From: Bacteroides sp. CAG:144
GTDB lineage: Bacteria; Bacteroidota; Bacteroidia; Bacteroidales; UBA11471
Length of the DNA: 6,527 bases
Reading direction: 5' to 3'
Assembly: GCA_000434215.1 (NCBI GenBank)
Contig: HF999703.1
Coordinates: 13,120-19,646 of the forward strand
Under the pieces are notes generated by a model that was given only the letters and a program-made list of their open reading frames with translations, ran no database searches and was not told the DNA's origin. The position numbers were made by a program, and so were the translations under genes. Numbering within the stretch: the first letter of the stretch is position 1; every line of letters begins with the position of its first letter. This document shows, in pieces, positions 1 through 5,925 of this stretch.

Positions 1-953
1 AATTCTTCGAGCCAATATTTACAGTTGGAGAGCAGGAAATGGATAACTTGGTTTTTCCCGTAGTCGAAGCAGAGCGAGTCCCAAGCCGGGTGTTCGCGGC
101 GGTGGTCTCCGTAAAAAAATTGGTTGGGAGTGCCGTCGAAACGTCCCAGTCCCTCGATTTCGTTTTTCACGGCATGGGAGTGAACGATGTCCATGATGAC
201 GGCGATACCGTTTCGATGGGCTTCGTCGATAAGGTGTTTCAGCTCGTCGGGAGTGCCGAAGCGTGAAGAGGGTGCAAAGAAGCTCGATACATGGTAACCG
301 AACGATCCGTAGTAAGGGTGTTCCTGTATGGCCATGATCTGTATGGCATTATACCCGTCGGCGATAATGCGGGGAAGAACTTTTTCGCGGAATTCGTCAT
401 AAGAACCGATGCGCTCGTCTTCTTGCGCCATGCCTATGTGGCATTCGTAGATGAGCAGAGGCGATGTATGGGGGGTAAATTTTTTCTTTTTGAAGATATA
501 CGGTTTCTCCGGAGACCATACTTGTGCCGAAAAGATTTTTGTGGTTTCATCTTGCACGACACGGGTTGCCCATGCCGGTACACGTTCGCCTTGCCCTCCT
601 TCCCAGTGCATCGAGAGCTTATAGAGGTCGAGGTGGTGCAGTTGTTCGGCATCGAGCTTGATTTCCCATACGCCGTTGGATAGGGGTTTGAACCGATAAG
701 CCGGGCGTTCTTTCCAGTCGGAGAAGTCTCCTATCAAGAATATCTCGGTAGCATTGGGTGCCCATTCCCGTATGATCCACCCGTCTTTTTCGGTACGGTG
801 CAGTCCGAAGTAAAGGTATCCGTCGGCAAAGTCGGAAAGCGTACTTTTTTTGCCGCAAAGCTCTTTTTCTTTTTCAAGAGCCGATTGATGACGATGTTCG
901 ATTACGGGCGAGAACGGTTCCAGCCACGGATCGTTTTTTATCAGATTGAGCAT
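1..953 (-). CDS. glgB: 1,4-alpha-glucan (glycogen) branching enzyme, GH13, partial (C-terminus off left edge)
   Basis: The enzyme cuts alpha-1,4-glucan chains and rejoins them through alpha-1,6 bonds, making the branches of glycogen in the cytoplasm. The frame from the ATG at 951-953 stays open for 317 codons to the window edge. Residues about 45-130 look like the N-terminal beta-sandwich (CBM48), with GYLYFGLHR (45-53), IREWAPNATEIFLIGDF (61-77) and W80. The GH13 barrel starts near residue 165 (LLIYECHIGMAQ). SFGYHVSSFFAPSSRFG (217-233) and the first conserved GH13 region MDIVHSH (254-260, with D255 and H260) are present. This pattern matches the eukaryote-like branching enzymes common in Bacteroidetes. 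The catalytic Asp and Glu and the C-terminal beta domain lie beyond the window, so activity cannot be confirmed. The family is near 670 residues, so about half is seen. It lies 83 nt downstream of the YhcH-like gene on the same strand; no TAnnTTTG box of its own was found in that gap. Confidence 0.95.
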   Translation of the reverse strand, partial: MLNLIKNDPWLEPFSPVIEHRHQSALEKEKELCGKKSTLSDFADGYLYFGLHRTEKDGWIIREWAPNATEIFLIGDFSDWKERPAYRFKPLSNGVWEIKLDAEQLHHLDLYKLSMHWEGGQGERVPAWATRVVQDETTKIFSAQVWSPEKPYIFKKKKFTPHTSPLLIYECHIGMAQEDERIGSYDEFREKVLPRIIADGYNAIQIMAIQEHPYYGSFGYHVSSFFAPSSRFGTPDELKHLIDEAHRNGIAVIMDIVHSHAVKNEIEGLGRFDGTPNQFFYGDHRREHPAWDSLCFDYGKNQVIHFLLSNCKYWLEE

Positions 954-992
954 ACCGTTAGATTTAAGGTGGTTAATAAGGAAAGGAAGAAA

Positions 993-1021
993 CGGGCGGC
1001 ATATAGGAAGGACGCCGCCCG
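993..1021 (-). terminator. GC-rich hairpin between the YhcH-like gene and glgB; possible terminator or attenuator
   Basis: Arms cgggcggc (993-1000) and gccgcccg (1014-1021) are perfect 8-bp complements around a 13-nt loop. Read leftwards, the stem is followed by TTTCTTCCTTTCCTT, pyrimidine-rich with 10 T of 15 but not a pure T-run. It starts 15 nt after the stop codon of the YhcH-like gene (1037-1039), the usual place for an intrinsic terminator. Because glgB begins 40 nt beyond the stem on the same strand and shows no clear promoter of its own, partial termination is also possible. Function is inferred. Confidence 0.5.
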
Positions 1022-1036
1022 ATAAAGGAGAACTTT

Positions 1037-1483
1037 TTAGATTTTTACTTTTACGATGACTTTGCGGAAGTTGCCTTCGGCTATGCCGGGAGCATGTCCG
1101 TCTTCGGGAAAGAAGATGGCAAATTCGCCCGGTTGTACATCGATGTAGGTCGTAGGCTTGTCGGCAAAGAATGTGATGTCTTTTTCGGGATTGTACGGGG
1201 CGATCGGCTCTTTCAGTTCATTGGTCGCTTTCCAGCCCATTGTTTCGACAGCGGTGAGAGGCATCTGTATGTCGATGTATTTGTCATGGGTTTCCATGCG
1301 GGCGGCTTCTTTGGTTTTGCCGGTAGGCTCGGCTACCGAGATGTAGAGTTTATCGCCGTCGAGAACGATTTTACCGGCGGGTACTTTCGAGAAATCGGTG
1401 GCTTTGATATAGTCAAAGGCTTTTTTGAAGAGCGGGTGCAGCGACTCGACCGATGCGGAGTCTTTCAATGAATTCAAAATCAT
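1037..1483 (-). CDS. YhcH/YjgK/YiaL family (DUF386) cupin-like protein, probable sugar anomerase
   Basis: This complete protein has 148 residues, close to E. coli YhcH (about 154), and matches the YhcH/YjgK/YiaL family related to EbgC. Family marks are the block ETHDKYIDIQ (64-73), the FPEDGHAPGI block (125-134) and the closing strand KVIVKV (141-146). H66 and H130, with nearby acidic residues, are the likely metal-binding side chains of the beta-sandwich fold. It has no signal peptide and should be cytosolic. One member, E. coli NanQ, is known to speed anomer interconversion of N-acetylneuraminate, so a sugar-anomerase role is a reasonable family inference; the substrate here is unknown. No sialic-acid genes are visible nearby. 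It sits between the RNA methyltransferase gene (120 nt upstream) and glgB (83 nt downstream). A TAnnTTTG box lies 72 nt before the ATG. The upstream sequence is A/T-rich without a clear Shine-Dalgarno site, as is usual in Bacteroidetes. Confidence 0.92.
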   Translation of the reverse strand: MILNSLKDSASVESLHPLFKKAFDYIKATDFSKVPAGKIVLDGDKLYISVAEPTGKTKEAARMETHDKYIDIQMPLTAVETMGWKATNELKEPIAPYNPEKDITFFADKPTTYIDVQPGEFAIFFPEDGHAPGIAEGNFRKVIVKVKI

Positions 1484-1496
1484 GATGCTATTTTTT

Positions 1497-1542
1497 ATAG
1501 GTTTGAATAGGATTGTTACATGTGTGTCGGGATAAAACCTAT
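1497..1542 (-). promoter_or_regulatory. Inverted repeat in the leader of the YhcH-like gene
   Basis: ataggttt (1497-1504) and aaacctat (1535-1542) are perfect 8-bp complements. A second, overlapping 7-bp pair is gaatagg (1505-1511) with cctattc (1538-1544). The right-hand arm can thus pair with either of two left-hand sites, a layout that could be an operator or alternative RNA hairpins in the 5' leader. It lies between the proposed -7 box and the ATG. A/T-rich leaders often contain chance repeats, so confidence is low. Confidence 0.3.
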
Positions 1543-1554
1543 TCCGACTTCATG

Positions 1555-1562
1555 CAAATATA
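1555..1562 (-). promoter_or_regulatory. Bacteroidetes -7 promoter box upstream of the YhcH-like gene
   Basis: Read leftwards the sequence is TATATTTG, a perfect match to the Bacteroidetes sigma-ABfr -7 consensus TAnnTTTG. It lies in the 120-nt gap after the RNA methyltransferase stop codon and would give a leader of about 65 nt. No good TTTG was seen at the expected 19-21 nt upstream, so the -33 element is weak or missing. Confidence 0.5.
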
Positions 1563-1603
1563 ATCAAATAATTGAGATGATAGCCGTTTCTCCCCTTAAA
1601 TTT

Positions 1604-3013
1604 TTACCATACGGGGAGGTTGGGATTTTCGGGGCGGTAGCCGCTGCGTATGCGCCACTCCTGCGGGTAGAGGTTGTTGATGCGGTTGCCCAAATGATTG
1701 CACCAGCCCAGCGGGAGGCCGTCGCAGGTAACGAGGCGCATGCCGCGCCGGGGATCAGTGAGTGTCGGCCATGTTTCCCGTCGCAGGTAGGCTATGGCTT
1801 CGTCGGTCGTGAGGGGTAACGCATCGAAGGCTTCGGTATTGAGGCTGGTCGACAAGGCGAGTGCGTGGTGCGGCTGCCACTCGCGGCCTTTGCGTGAGGC
1901 GACAGGTATGCCGCGATGCACGATGTCGAACCGGGTGGCGAAAAGATCGTAATCGGGAACGAGCGATGCGGGCAGAGCGGTAACGGATTCGTCGTCGGTG
2001 TCGAAAACATATTTTTCGGGCGTGGAAATCCACGAACGCCATACTTCGGTGTCGCCTTTGGCGGCCGGGCGCTTGTTTCTGTTTTTACCGTTTTTACGGA
2101 CGGCTCTTTGCAACCATTCATCGCGTTCGCATTCGTCGGCGTTGCCCGGTTTGCGTACGATCGCCATGAAAAGCCCCTCGCCCCGGGTATAGTGGGGCAT
2201 GAACCGGTAAGCGGGCAGCTCTTTGTCGAGCGAAGGGTGTATGTGCCATGCCGCAGGCGGGGCGGCTGCCAGGGGTGTCGCGTCGAAATGATCGCAAAGG
2301 AAACGTATCATATCTTCGTTTTCTTCCCGGTTGTAGGTACAAGTGCTGTATATGAGCAGACCGCCGGGGCGCAAGGCGTCCCACACGTCGGAGAGTATTT
2401 CCCGTTGGCGCTCGGCGCATACGCCCACTTGTGCCGGCGACCATTCGGTTGTGGCTTGGGTGTCTTTGCGGAACATGCCTTCGCCCGAGCAGGGTGCGTC
2501 GACCAGTATCACGTCGAAGTAGTGATGCAGTTTTCCGAAGTCTGCTGCTGTGTTACGGGTTACGATCGTGTTGTCGTATCCCCATTTTATGACGTTTTCG
2601 GCCAGGATATGAGTGCGGTTGCGCACGACTTCGTTGCACACGACGAGACTCCCGGCGGGAAGGGCCGAGAGGGCGAGCGTGGATTTTCCTCCCGGTGCGG
2701 CGCACAGATCGAGATACCGTACCGGCGTGTCGACAAACCGGCGCAGAACGTAATCGAGGAACATCGAAGAGGCTTCCTGCACGTAGTATACACCGCCGTG
2801 TAGTCGGGGGTCAAACGTGAAAGCCGGTCTTGTCTCGATATAATAGGCGTCGCGACACCACGGTACGGACTGGTAGTCGGGTCGTCCGTTACATTTGGCG
2901 GGATTGAGCCGCAGGCTTGTCTGTGGTTCGCTAAGTAGTGCGATAGCGAAATCGTCGTATTCGTCGCCCAACAGACGGCGCATACGGTCGGTAAACTCGG
3001 CAGGTAATTCCAT
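1604..3013 (-). CDS. RNA cytosine-C5 methyltransferase, RsmF/NOL1-NOP2-Sun family
   Basis: This 469-residue enzyme should transfer a methyl group from SAM to C5 of a cytosine in RNA, most likely rRNA; it resembles E. coli RsmF (YebU). Visible marks are the NPAK segment of the RNA-binding N-domain (37-40), YVQEASSMF (77-85), SAM motif I LCAAPGGKS (103-111), motif IV DAPCSGEGMFRKD (172-184, C175) and motif VI STCTYNREENE (223-233, C225). By family knowledge C225 is the nucleophile and C175 helps release the product; both are intact. The C-terminal part (about 380-469) ends with the LGWCNHLGNRINNLYP block typical of the RsmF-type PUA-like domain. The ATG at 3011-3013 begins the conserved MELPAEF start and leaves no better upstream choice. 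It is transcribed divergently from the RsmI-like gene. The exact target nucleotide cannot be read from sequence, so no symbol is given. Confidence 0.94.
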   Translation of the reverse strand: MELPAEFTDRMRRLLGDEYDDFAIALLSEPQTSLRLNPAKCNGRPDYQSVPWCRDAYYIETRPAFTFDPRLHGGVYYVQEASSMFLDYVLRRFVDTPVRYLDLCAAPGGKSTLALSALPAGSLVVCNEVVRNRTHILAENVIKWGYDNTIVTRNTAADFGKLHHYFDVILVDAPCSGEGMFRKDTQATTEWSPAQVGVCAERQREILSDVWDALRPGGLLIYSTCTYNREENEDMIRFLCDHFDATPLAAAPPAAWHIHPSLDKELPAYRFMPHYTRGEGLFMAIVRKPGNADECERDEWLQRAVRKNGKNRNKRPAAKGDTEVWRSWISTPEKYVFDTDDESVTALPASLVPDYDLFATRFDIVHRGIPVASRKGREWQPHHALALSTSLNTEAFDALPLTTDEAIAYLRRETWPTLTDPRRGMRLVTCDGLPLGWCNHLGNRINNLYPQEWRIRSGYRPENPNLPVW

Positions 3014-3028
3014 ATCTCGGTCGAATGA

Positions 3029-3059
3029 TTCGGTTTTTGGGCAAAATTAACTATTTTTG
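3029..3059 (+). promoter_or_regulatory. Promoter for the RsmI-like / PEGA-TonB gene pair
   Basis: The -7 box TATTTTTG (3052-3059) matches TAnnTTTG perfectly. TTCG at 3029-3032 matches three of four bases of the -33 TTTG element with a 19-nt spacer. Transcription would begin around 3064-3067, leaving about 78 nt of leader before the ATG at 3144. The rightward -33 region overlaps the expected leftward transcript start. Confidence 0.5.
3042..3049 (-). promoter_or_regulatory. -7 promoter box for the RNA m5C methyltransferase gene
   Basis: Read leftwards this is TAATTTTG, a perfect TAnnTTTG match, 28 nt before the ATG at 3013, giving a leader of roughly 20 nt. No TTTG is seen 18-21 nt upstream. 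It lies 2 bp from the rightward -7 box at 3052-3059. Confidence 0.5.
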
Positions 3060-3072
3060 CCGATAAATCGGC
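3059..3072. promoter_or_regulatory. Perfect 14-bp palindrome over the divergent promoter region; possible operator
   Basis: GCCGAT-AA-ATCGGC has 6-bp perfect arms around a 2-bp centre. It starts at the last base of the rightward -7 box, covers the expected rightward start point and falls in the -33 region of the leftward promoter. A bound regulator could therefore affect both genes. No regulator is encoded nearby, so the operator role is inference. Confidence 0.3.
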
Positions 3073-3143
3073 AGAGGGGTTTTCTATTCGGCCGGACTGG
3101 TCGTTTTTTTACCGTAGAAGCCTTTGCTAAAATATTTCTCGTT

Positions 3144-3851
3144 ATGCTCGAAGCCGCGCTTTATCTGATACCCGTTACGCTGGGCGACACGCCGCACGAC
3201 CGTGTGCTGCCCTCTTATAATCGTGAAGTAACGGCCGGAATACGCCATTTCATTGTCGAGAACGTGCGTTCGGCACGCCGTTTCTTGAAACGGTGCGACC
3301 CGGCGACCGACATCGATTCCCTTACGTTCTATACACTCGACCGTCACACTCTACCCGAGGCTGTTGCGGGGTATCTTGCACCGCTTGCCGACGGACTTCC
3401 CGTCGGGGTGATTTCCGAGGCGGGCTGTCCCGCCGTGGCCGATCCCGGAGCCGATGTCGTGGCGATTGCGCAGCGCAAAGGCTATAAAGTGGTACCGCTG
3501 GTAGGGCCGTCGTCGATATTGTTGTCGCTGATGGCTTCGGGGTTCAACGGGCAGAGTTTCGCTTTTCACGGTTATCTCCCCATTGAGGGGGGAGAGCGTG
3601 CCAAGACCTTGAAACGGCTCGAACAACGTATCTATAACGAGGGAGAGACGCAGATTTTTATCGAGACACCTTACCGTAACGACAAGATGGTCGAGGACTG
3701 TCTGCGTTATTGTCGTCCGCAGACACGGCTCTGCATAGCGTTGGGTATCACGACGGGAGAAGAGTCGATACGCACCCTTTCGCTGGCCGAGTGGGCCAAG
3801 CGCAAACCGGTGTTGCCCAAGACGCCTTGTATCTTTCTATTGTATAAGTAA
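3144..3851 (+). CDS. RsmI-like SAM-dependent methyltransferase (tetrapyrrole methylase fold)
   Basis: This 235-residue enzyme has the tetrapyrrole-methylase fold used by RsmI, the 16S rRNA C1402 ribose 2'-O-methyltransferase. Marks are the N-terminal strand YLIPVTLGD (7-15), GVISEAGCPAVADPGADVV (88-106), equivalent to the RsmI 'DAGtP..sDPG' SAM-binding block, and LVGPSSILLSLMASGFNG (119-136) followed by FAFHGYLP (139-146). IETPYRN (173-179) matches the family's 'YEsPhR' segment. The ATG at 3144 was chosen because Bacteroidales relatives begin with this 'M..ALYLIPVTLGD' start; the frame stays open upstream to a TTG at 3057, but that lies in the promoter box. It is shorter than E. coli RsmI (286), lacking the C-terminal tail. 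I recall that Bacteroidales often have a canonical RsmI as well, so this may be a paralogue with a different target; hence no symbol. The PEGA-TonB gene follows after 8 nt. Confidence 0.9.
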   Translation: MLEAALYLIPVTLGDTPHDRVLPSYNREVTAGIRHFIVENVRSARRFLKRCDPATDIDSLTFYTLDRHTLPEAVAGYLAPLADGLPVGVISEAGCPAVADPGADVVAIAQRKGYKVVPLVGPSSILLSLMASGFNGQSFAFHGYLPIEGGERAKTLKRLEQRIYNEGETQIFIETPYRNDKMVEDCLRYCRPQTRLCIALGITTGEESIRTLSLAEWAKRKPVLPKTPCIFLLYK

Positions 3852-3859
3852 CCACAATA

Positions 3860-5539
3860 ATGAATATGTCTGCAATGTTCCGTTATCGTGTCGTTTTGAC
3901 AATTTTCCTGATAGGATTAGGTCTATATTCCGGCGTGTTGTCGGCACAGAATATATCGGTCAAGAGTTTCCGGTTGCTCGAAACCGATCTTACGGCCAAT
4001 ACGGCCGGGACGATGAAGCGCGACCAGAATAATGAAGTGTCGGCATTGATAAAGGTTGTAACGACCGAGACCGGTTTCGCTTTCGACGGCGGTATGCTGG
4101 GTATCGTGGGTGCGGAGCAGCGGACGGGTGAAATATGGGTTTATGTGCCGCAGAAGTCGAGAAAGATTACCCTTTCACACCAGAAGTTGGGCGTGTTGCG
4201 CGACTATTACTATCCCGTGCTCGTAGAGGCGGGACGCACCTATGAGATGGTGCTCACTACCGGAAAGGTAACGACGATCGTACAGGAGAGCGCGGGCGGG
4301 CAATACTTGGTCATGACCGTAACACCGGCCAATGCCGAGGTCTCTATCGACGATGTGCCGGTAGAGGTGGCCGACGGTGTGGTGTCGACCCTGCTCAAAT
4401 ACGGGAAACATACCTATCGGGTATCGGCCGCATTGCATGAGCCGACAATGGGACAATTTGAGATAGGCAACGCCAAGAAAGAGCTGTCGGTGGCTTTGCA
4501 GCCGGCCTATGGCATATTGCAGATCGATTCCGACCCTGCGGGTGCCGAGGTGTATATCGATGGCGATTACCAGCCGGCCGGTACGACGCCGTTTACAAGC
4601 AAATGGTTGTCGCCGGGGAAACACACGTTGCAGTTCAAGATGCCGGTTTACAAGACCTGCACGATGGAGGTAGCTGTCCCGGGCAACGGTGCGACGCAAT
4701 CGGTCGAGGCAGTATTGCAGCCCAATTTTGCCGAAGTGTCGGTTTCCGCGCCCGGCGAATCCGAGATTTATATCAATAACGAGCTGAAAGGTGTCGGCCG
4801 TTGGAGCGGACGCCTCAATGCCGGACTTTATACGGTCGAGGCGCGCAAGACCTCGCACTATTCCTCATCGCAGAGTGTGGAGGTGGAAGCGGGCGATAAG
4901 CGTACCGTTACACTCTCTGCCCCTACGCCCCGTTACGGGTCTCTCAATGTAAATACCCGCCCGGTAGGAGCGACGGTATCGGTCGACGATACGGCACTCA
5001 CGGGTACGACTCCCAATATCTACGCCGATATACTCATCGGCGAACATACTCTTACCGTTGCCAAATCCGGATATGCCGAGGCCGAGCAGCGTATTACGGT
5101 AGAAGAGGGCAAAGTGCTGCCGGTAAGTATTACGTTGACCGAAAAAGAAAAAGTCGCGCCTGCACCGTCTGCCCGTACCGCCGATTCGCAATCGCTTTCC
5201 GGTCAGGGAGGAAAAAAGGAATCCAAGCCTTTTACCGTAGTAGAGGTGATGCCGGTTTTTCCCGGAGGGCAAACGGCGTTGGTACAATATATCGCAAGTC
5301 ATTTGAAGTACCCTACTGTGGCACAGGAAAATGGTATTCAAGGTCGTGTTCTTGTTAGTTTCGTTGTGGGTGAAGATGGCTATGTGGAAGATGTTCAAGT
5401 GATAAAAGGTGTGGAACCGATGCTGGATAAGGAAGCTGTACGGGTTATACAGAGCCTTCCGCGCTGGACTCCGGGCAATCAACAAGGTAAGCCTGTGCGT
5501 GTGAAATATACCGTGCCTGTTACTTTTGCGTTGCAATGA
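3860..5539 (+). CDS. Secreted PEGA-repeat protein with C-terminal TonB domain
   Basis: This 559-residue protein starts with a basic stretch and hydrophobic segment (RYR, then about 11-28) ending GVLSAQ, a likely signal peptide cut after A29; if uncut it would be an inner-membrane anchor. Residues about 31-140 form a beta-rich region of unknown function with KSFRLLETDLTANTAG (35-50). Four PEGA-type repeats follow at about 148-214, 217-287, 290-353 and 359-428; repeats 2 and 4 are the clearest (DPAGAEVYIDGDY 225-237; RPVGATVSVDD 367-377), repeat 3 is divergent. A polar linker (429-457) leads to a TonB C-terminal domain (458-558) with VFPGG (466-470), YP (484-485), GIQGRVLVSFVVGEDG (492-507), LDKEAVRVI (522-530), PRWTPG (534-539) and GKPVRVKYTVPVTF (543-556). 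PEGA domains are associated with surface-layer or cell-envelope proteins; TonB_C binds outer-membrane partners in the periplasm. An envelope-tethering or coupling role is inferred. ATGs at 3866 and 3875 are alternative starts. G+C falls in the TonB part. Confidence 0.88.
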   Translation: MNMSAMFRYRVVLTIFLIGLGLYSGVLSAQNISVKSFRLLETDLTANTAGTMKRDQNNEVSALIKVVTTETGFAFDGGMLGIVGAEQRTGEIWVYVPQKSRKITLSHQKLGVLRDYYYPVLVEAGRTYEMVLTTGKVTTIVQESAGGQYLVMTVTPANAEVSIDDVPVEVADGVVSTLLKYGKHTYRVSAALHEPTMGQFEIGNAKKELSVALQPAYGILQIDSDPAGAEVYIDGDYQPAGTTPFTSKWLSPGKHTLQFKMPVYKTCTMEVAVPGNGATQSVEAVLQPNFAEVSVSAPGESEIYINNELKGVGRWSGRLNAGLYTVEARKTSHYSSSQSVEVEAGDKRTVTLSAPTPRYGSLNVNTRPVGATVSVDDTALTGTTPNIYADILIGEHTLTVAKSGYAEAEQRITVEEGKVLPVSITLTEKEKVAPAPSARTADSQSLSGQGGKKESKPFTVVEVMPVFPGGQTALVQYIASHLKYPTVAQENGIQGRVLVSFVVGEDGYVEDVQVIKGVEPMLDKEAVRVIQSLPRWTPGNQQGKPVRVKYTVPVTFALQ

Positions 5540-5573
5540 TTTTTGCCATTCAGGGCAAGGGCGACAACCCATT

Positions 5574-5657
5574 TGTTATTCCGAACGCATGTGAGGAATC
5601 TTCAATTCTCTTTTCGGGTGAGATTCTTCATTTCACTTCGTTTCATTCAGAATGACA
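5574..5657. repeat. Imperfect inverted-repeat element, copy 1 (REP/MITE-like)
   Basis: The left end TGTTATTCCGAAC followed by GTGAGGAATCTT (5591-5602) is matched in inverted form by the right end: GAGATTCTTC (5620-5629) through CATTCAGAATGACA (5644-5657), whose complement reads TGTCATTCTGAATG. The arms also contain the CACTTCG/CGAAGTG-type core. This 'TCATTCtGAA...GAAGAATCT' pattern resembles short interspersed intergenic repeats that I recall from many Bacteroidetes and other genomes. Length is about 84 bp and there is no coding capacity. Confidence 0.7.
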
Positions 5658-5661
5658 TGTT

Positions 5662-5749
5662 TGTCATTCCCGTATGTGAGGGATCTCATAGAAAACGTAC
5701 TATCTGGCGTAAGATGTTTCACTTCATTGGTGCTCGTTTGGAATGATGA
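5662..5749. repeat. Imperfect inverted-repeat element, copy 2 (REP/MITE-like)
   Basis: The left arm TGTCATTCCCGTATGTGAGG with GATCT (5662-5686) repeats the left arm of copy 1 with few changes. The right part, with TTTCACTTCATTGG (5717-5730) and GTTTGGAATGATGA (5736-5749), is a more diverged match to the right arm of copy 1. The two copies are 4 bp apart, and the junction is a perfect 8-bp inverted repeat, GAATGACA-TGTT-TGTCATTC (5650-5669), made of the facing ends. Confidence 0.6.
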
Positions 5750-5803
5750 TGAGGTGTAACAGCCGTTCGGGTATGGAGTTGTCGGAGGAATAGGCAAACC
5801 CGC

Positions 5804-5834
5804 TTTTCTGTTCGCTCTGGAATTGTTATCTTTG
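5804..5834 (+). promoter_or_regulatory. Promoter for the MBL-fold hydrolase gene
   Basis: TATCTTTG (5827-5834) is a perfect TAnnTTTG -7 box. TTTT at 5804-5807 matches three of four bases of the -33 TTTG with the ideal 19-nt spacer. Transcription should begin near 5840, giving a leader of about 85 nt to the ATG at 5926, or about 30 nt to the in-frame ATG at 5869. Confidence 0.65.
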
Positions 5835-5925
5835 CGTCCGATTATTTTTCTCCGGAAGGAACTTATAAATGGCAGGCGATGTAGGTGCGTCGCACGGGCT
5901 ATGGAATTATAGAAACGGAAAAACG

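Larger units (their letters stand above)
5540..5925. other. 386-nt intergenic region with tandem repeats and a promoter
   Basis: No convincing gene was found here. The region holds two tandem inverted-repeat elements (5574-5749) and a promoter for the downstream hydrolase gene (5804-5834). The small open frame at 5543-5746 lies inside the repeats and encodes nothing recognisable. No good intrinsic terminator with a T-run follows the PEGA-TonB stop codon; a weak ttgcc/ggcaa hairpin near 5543-5556 is all that was seen, though the repeats themselves may fold and stop transcription. Confidence 0.6.

Noticed and set aside
291..683. Plus-strand open frame of 130 codons, and smaller ones at 39-266 and 798-1025
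   Set aside because: They are antisense to glgB, which reads open through the whole region with conserved branching-enzyme sequence.
1591..1617. tcccc...gggga inverted repeat across the RNA methyltransferase stop codon
   Set aside because: The stem is only 5 bp with a 17-nt loop and has no T-run after it, so it is not a credible terminator.
1916..2803. Open frame of 295 codons on the plus strand
   Set aside because: It lies wholly antisense to the RNA m5C methyltransferase, which has intact catalytic motifs. The translation is Cys/Gly/Val-rich with no recognisable domain, typical of an antisense shadow.
3057..3143. Upstream TTG start adding 29 residues to the RsmI-like enzyme
   Set aside because: The TTG is part of the -7 box itself, and the family begins at the ATG at 3144.
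4175..5572. Two long minus-strand open frames (4175-4858 and 4865-5572)
   Set aside because: Both are antisense to the PEGA-TonB gene, rich in Arg, His and Leu and without any family motif; the sense strand gives clear repeats and a TonB domain.
5543..5746. Small 67-codon open frame after the PEGA-TonB gene
   Set aside because: It is made of the two inverted-repeat elements and has no recognisable protein features or ribosome-binding site.
5574..5749. Possible CRISPR-like array from the repeated sequence
   Set aside because: There are only two imperfect copies, each an inverted repeat, without regular spacers or cas genes.
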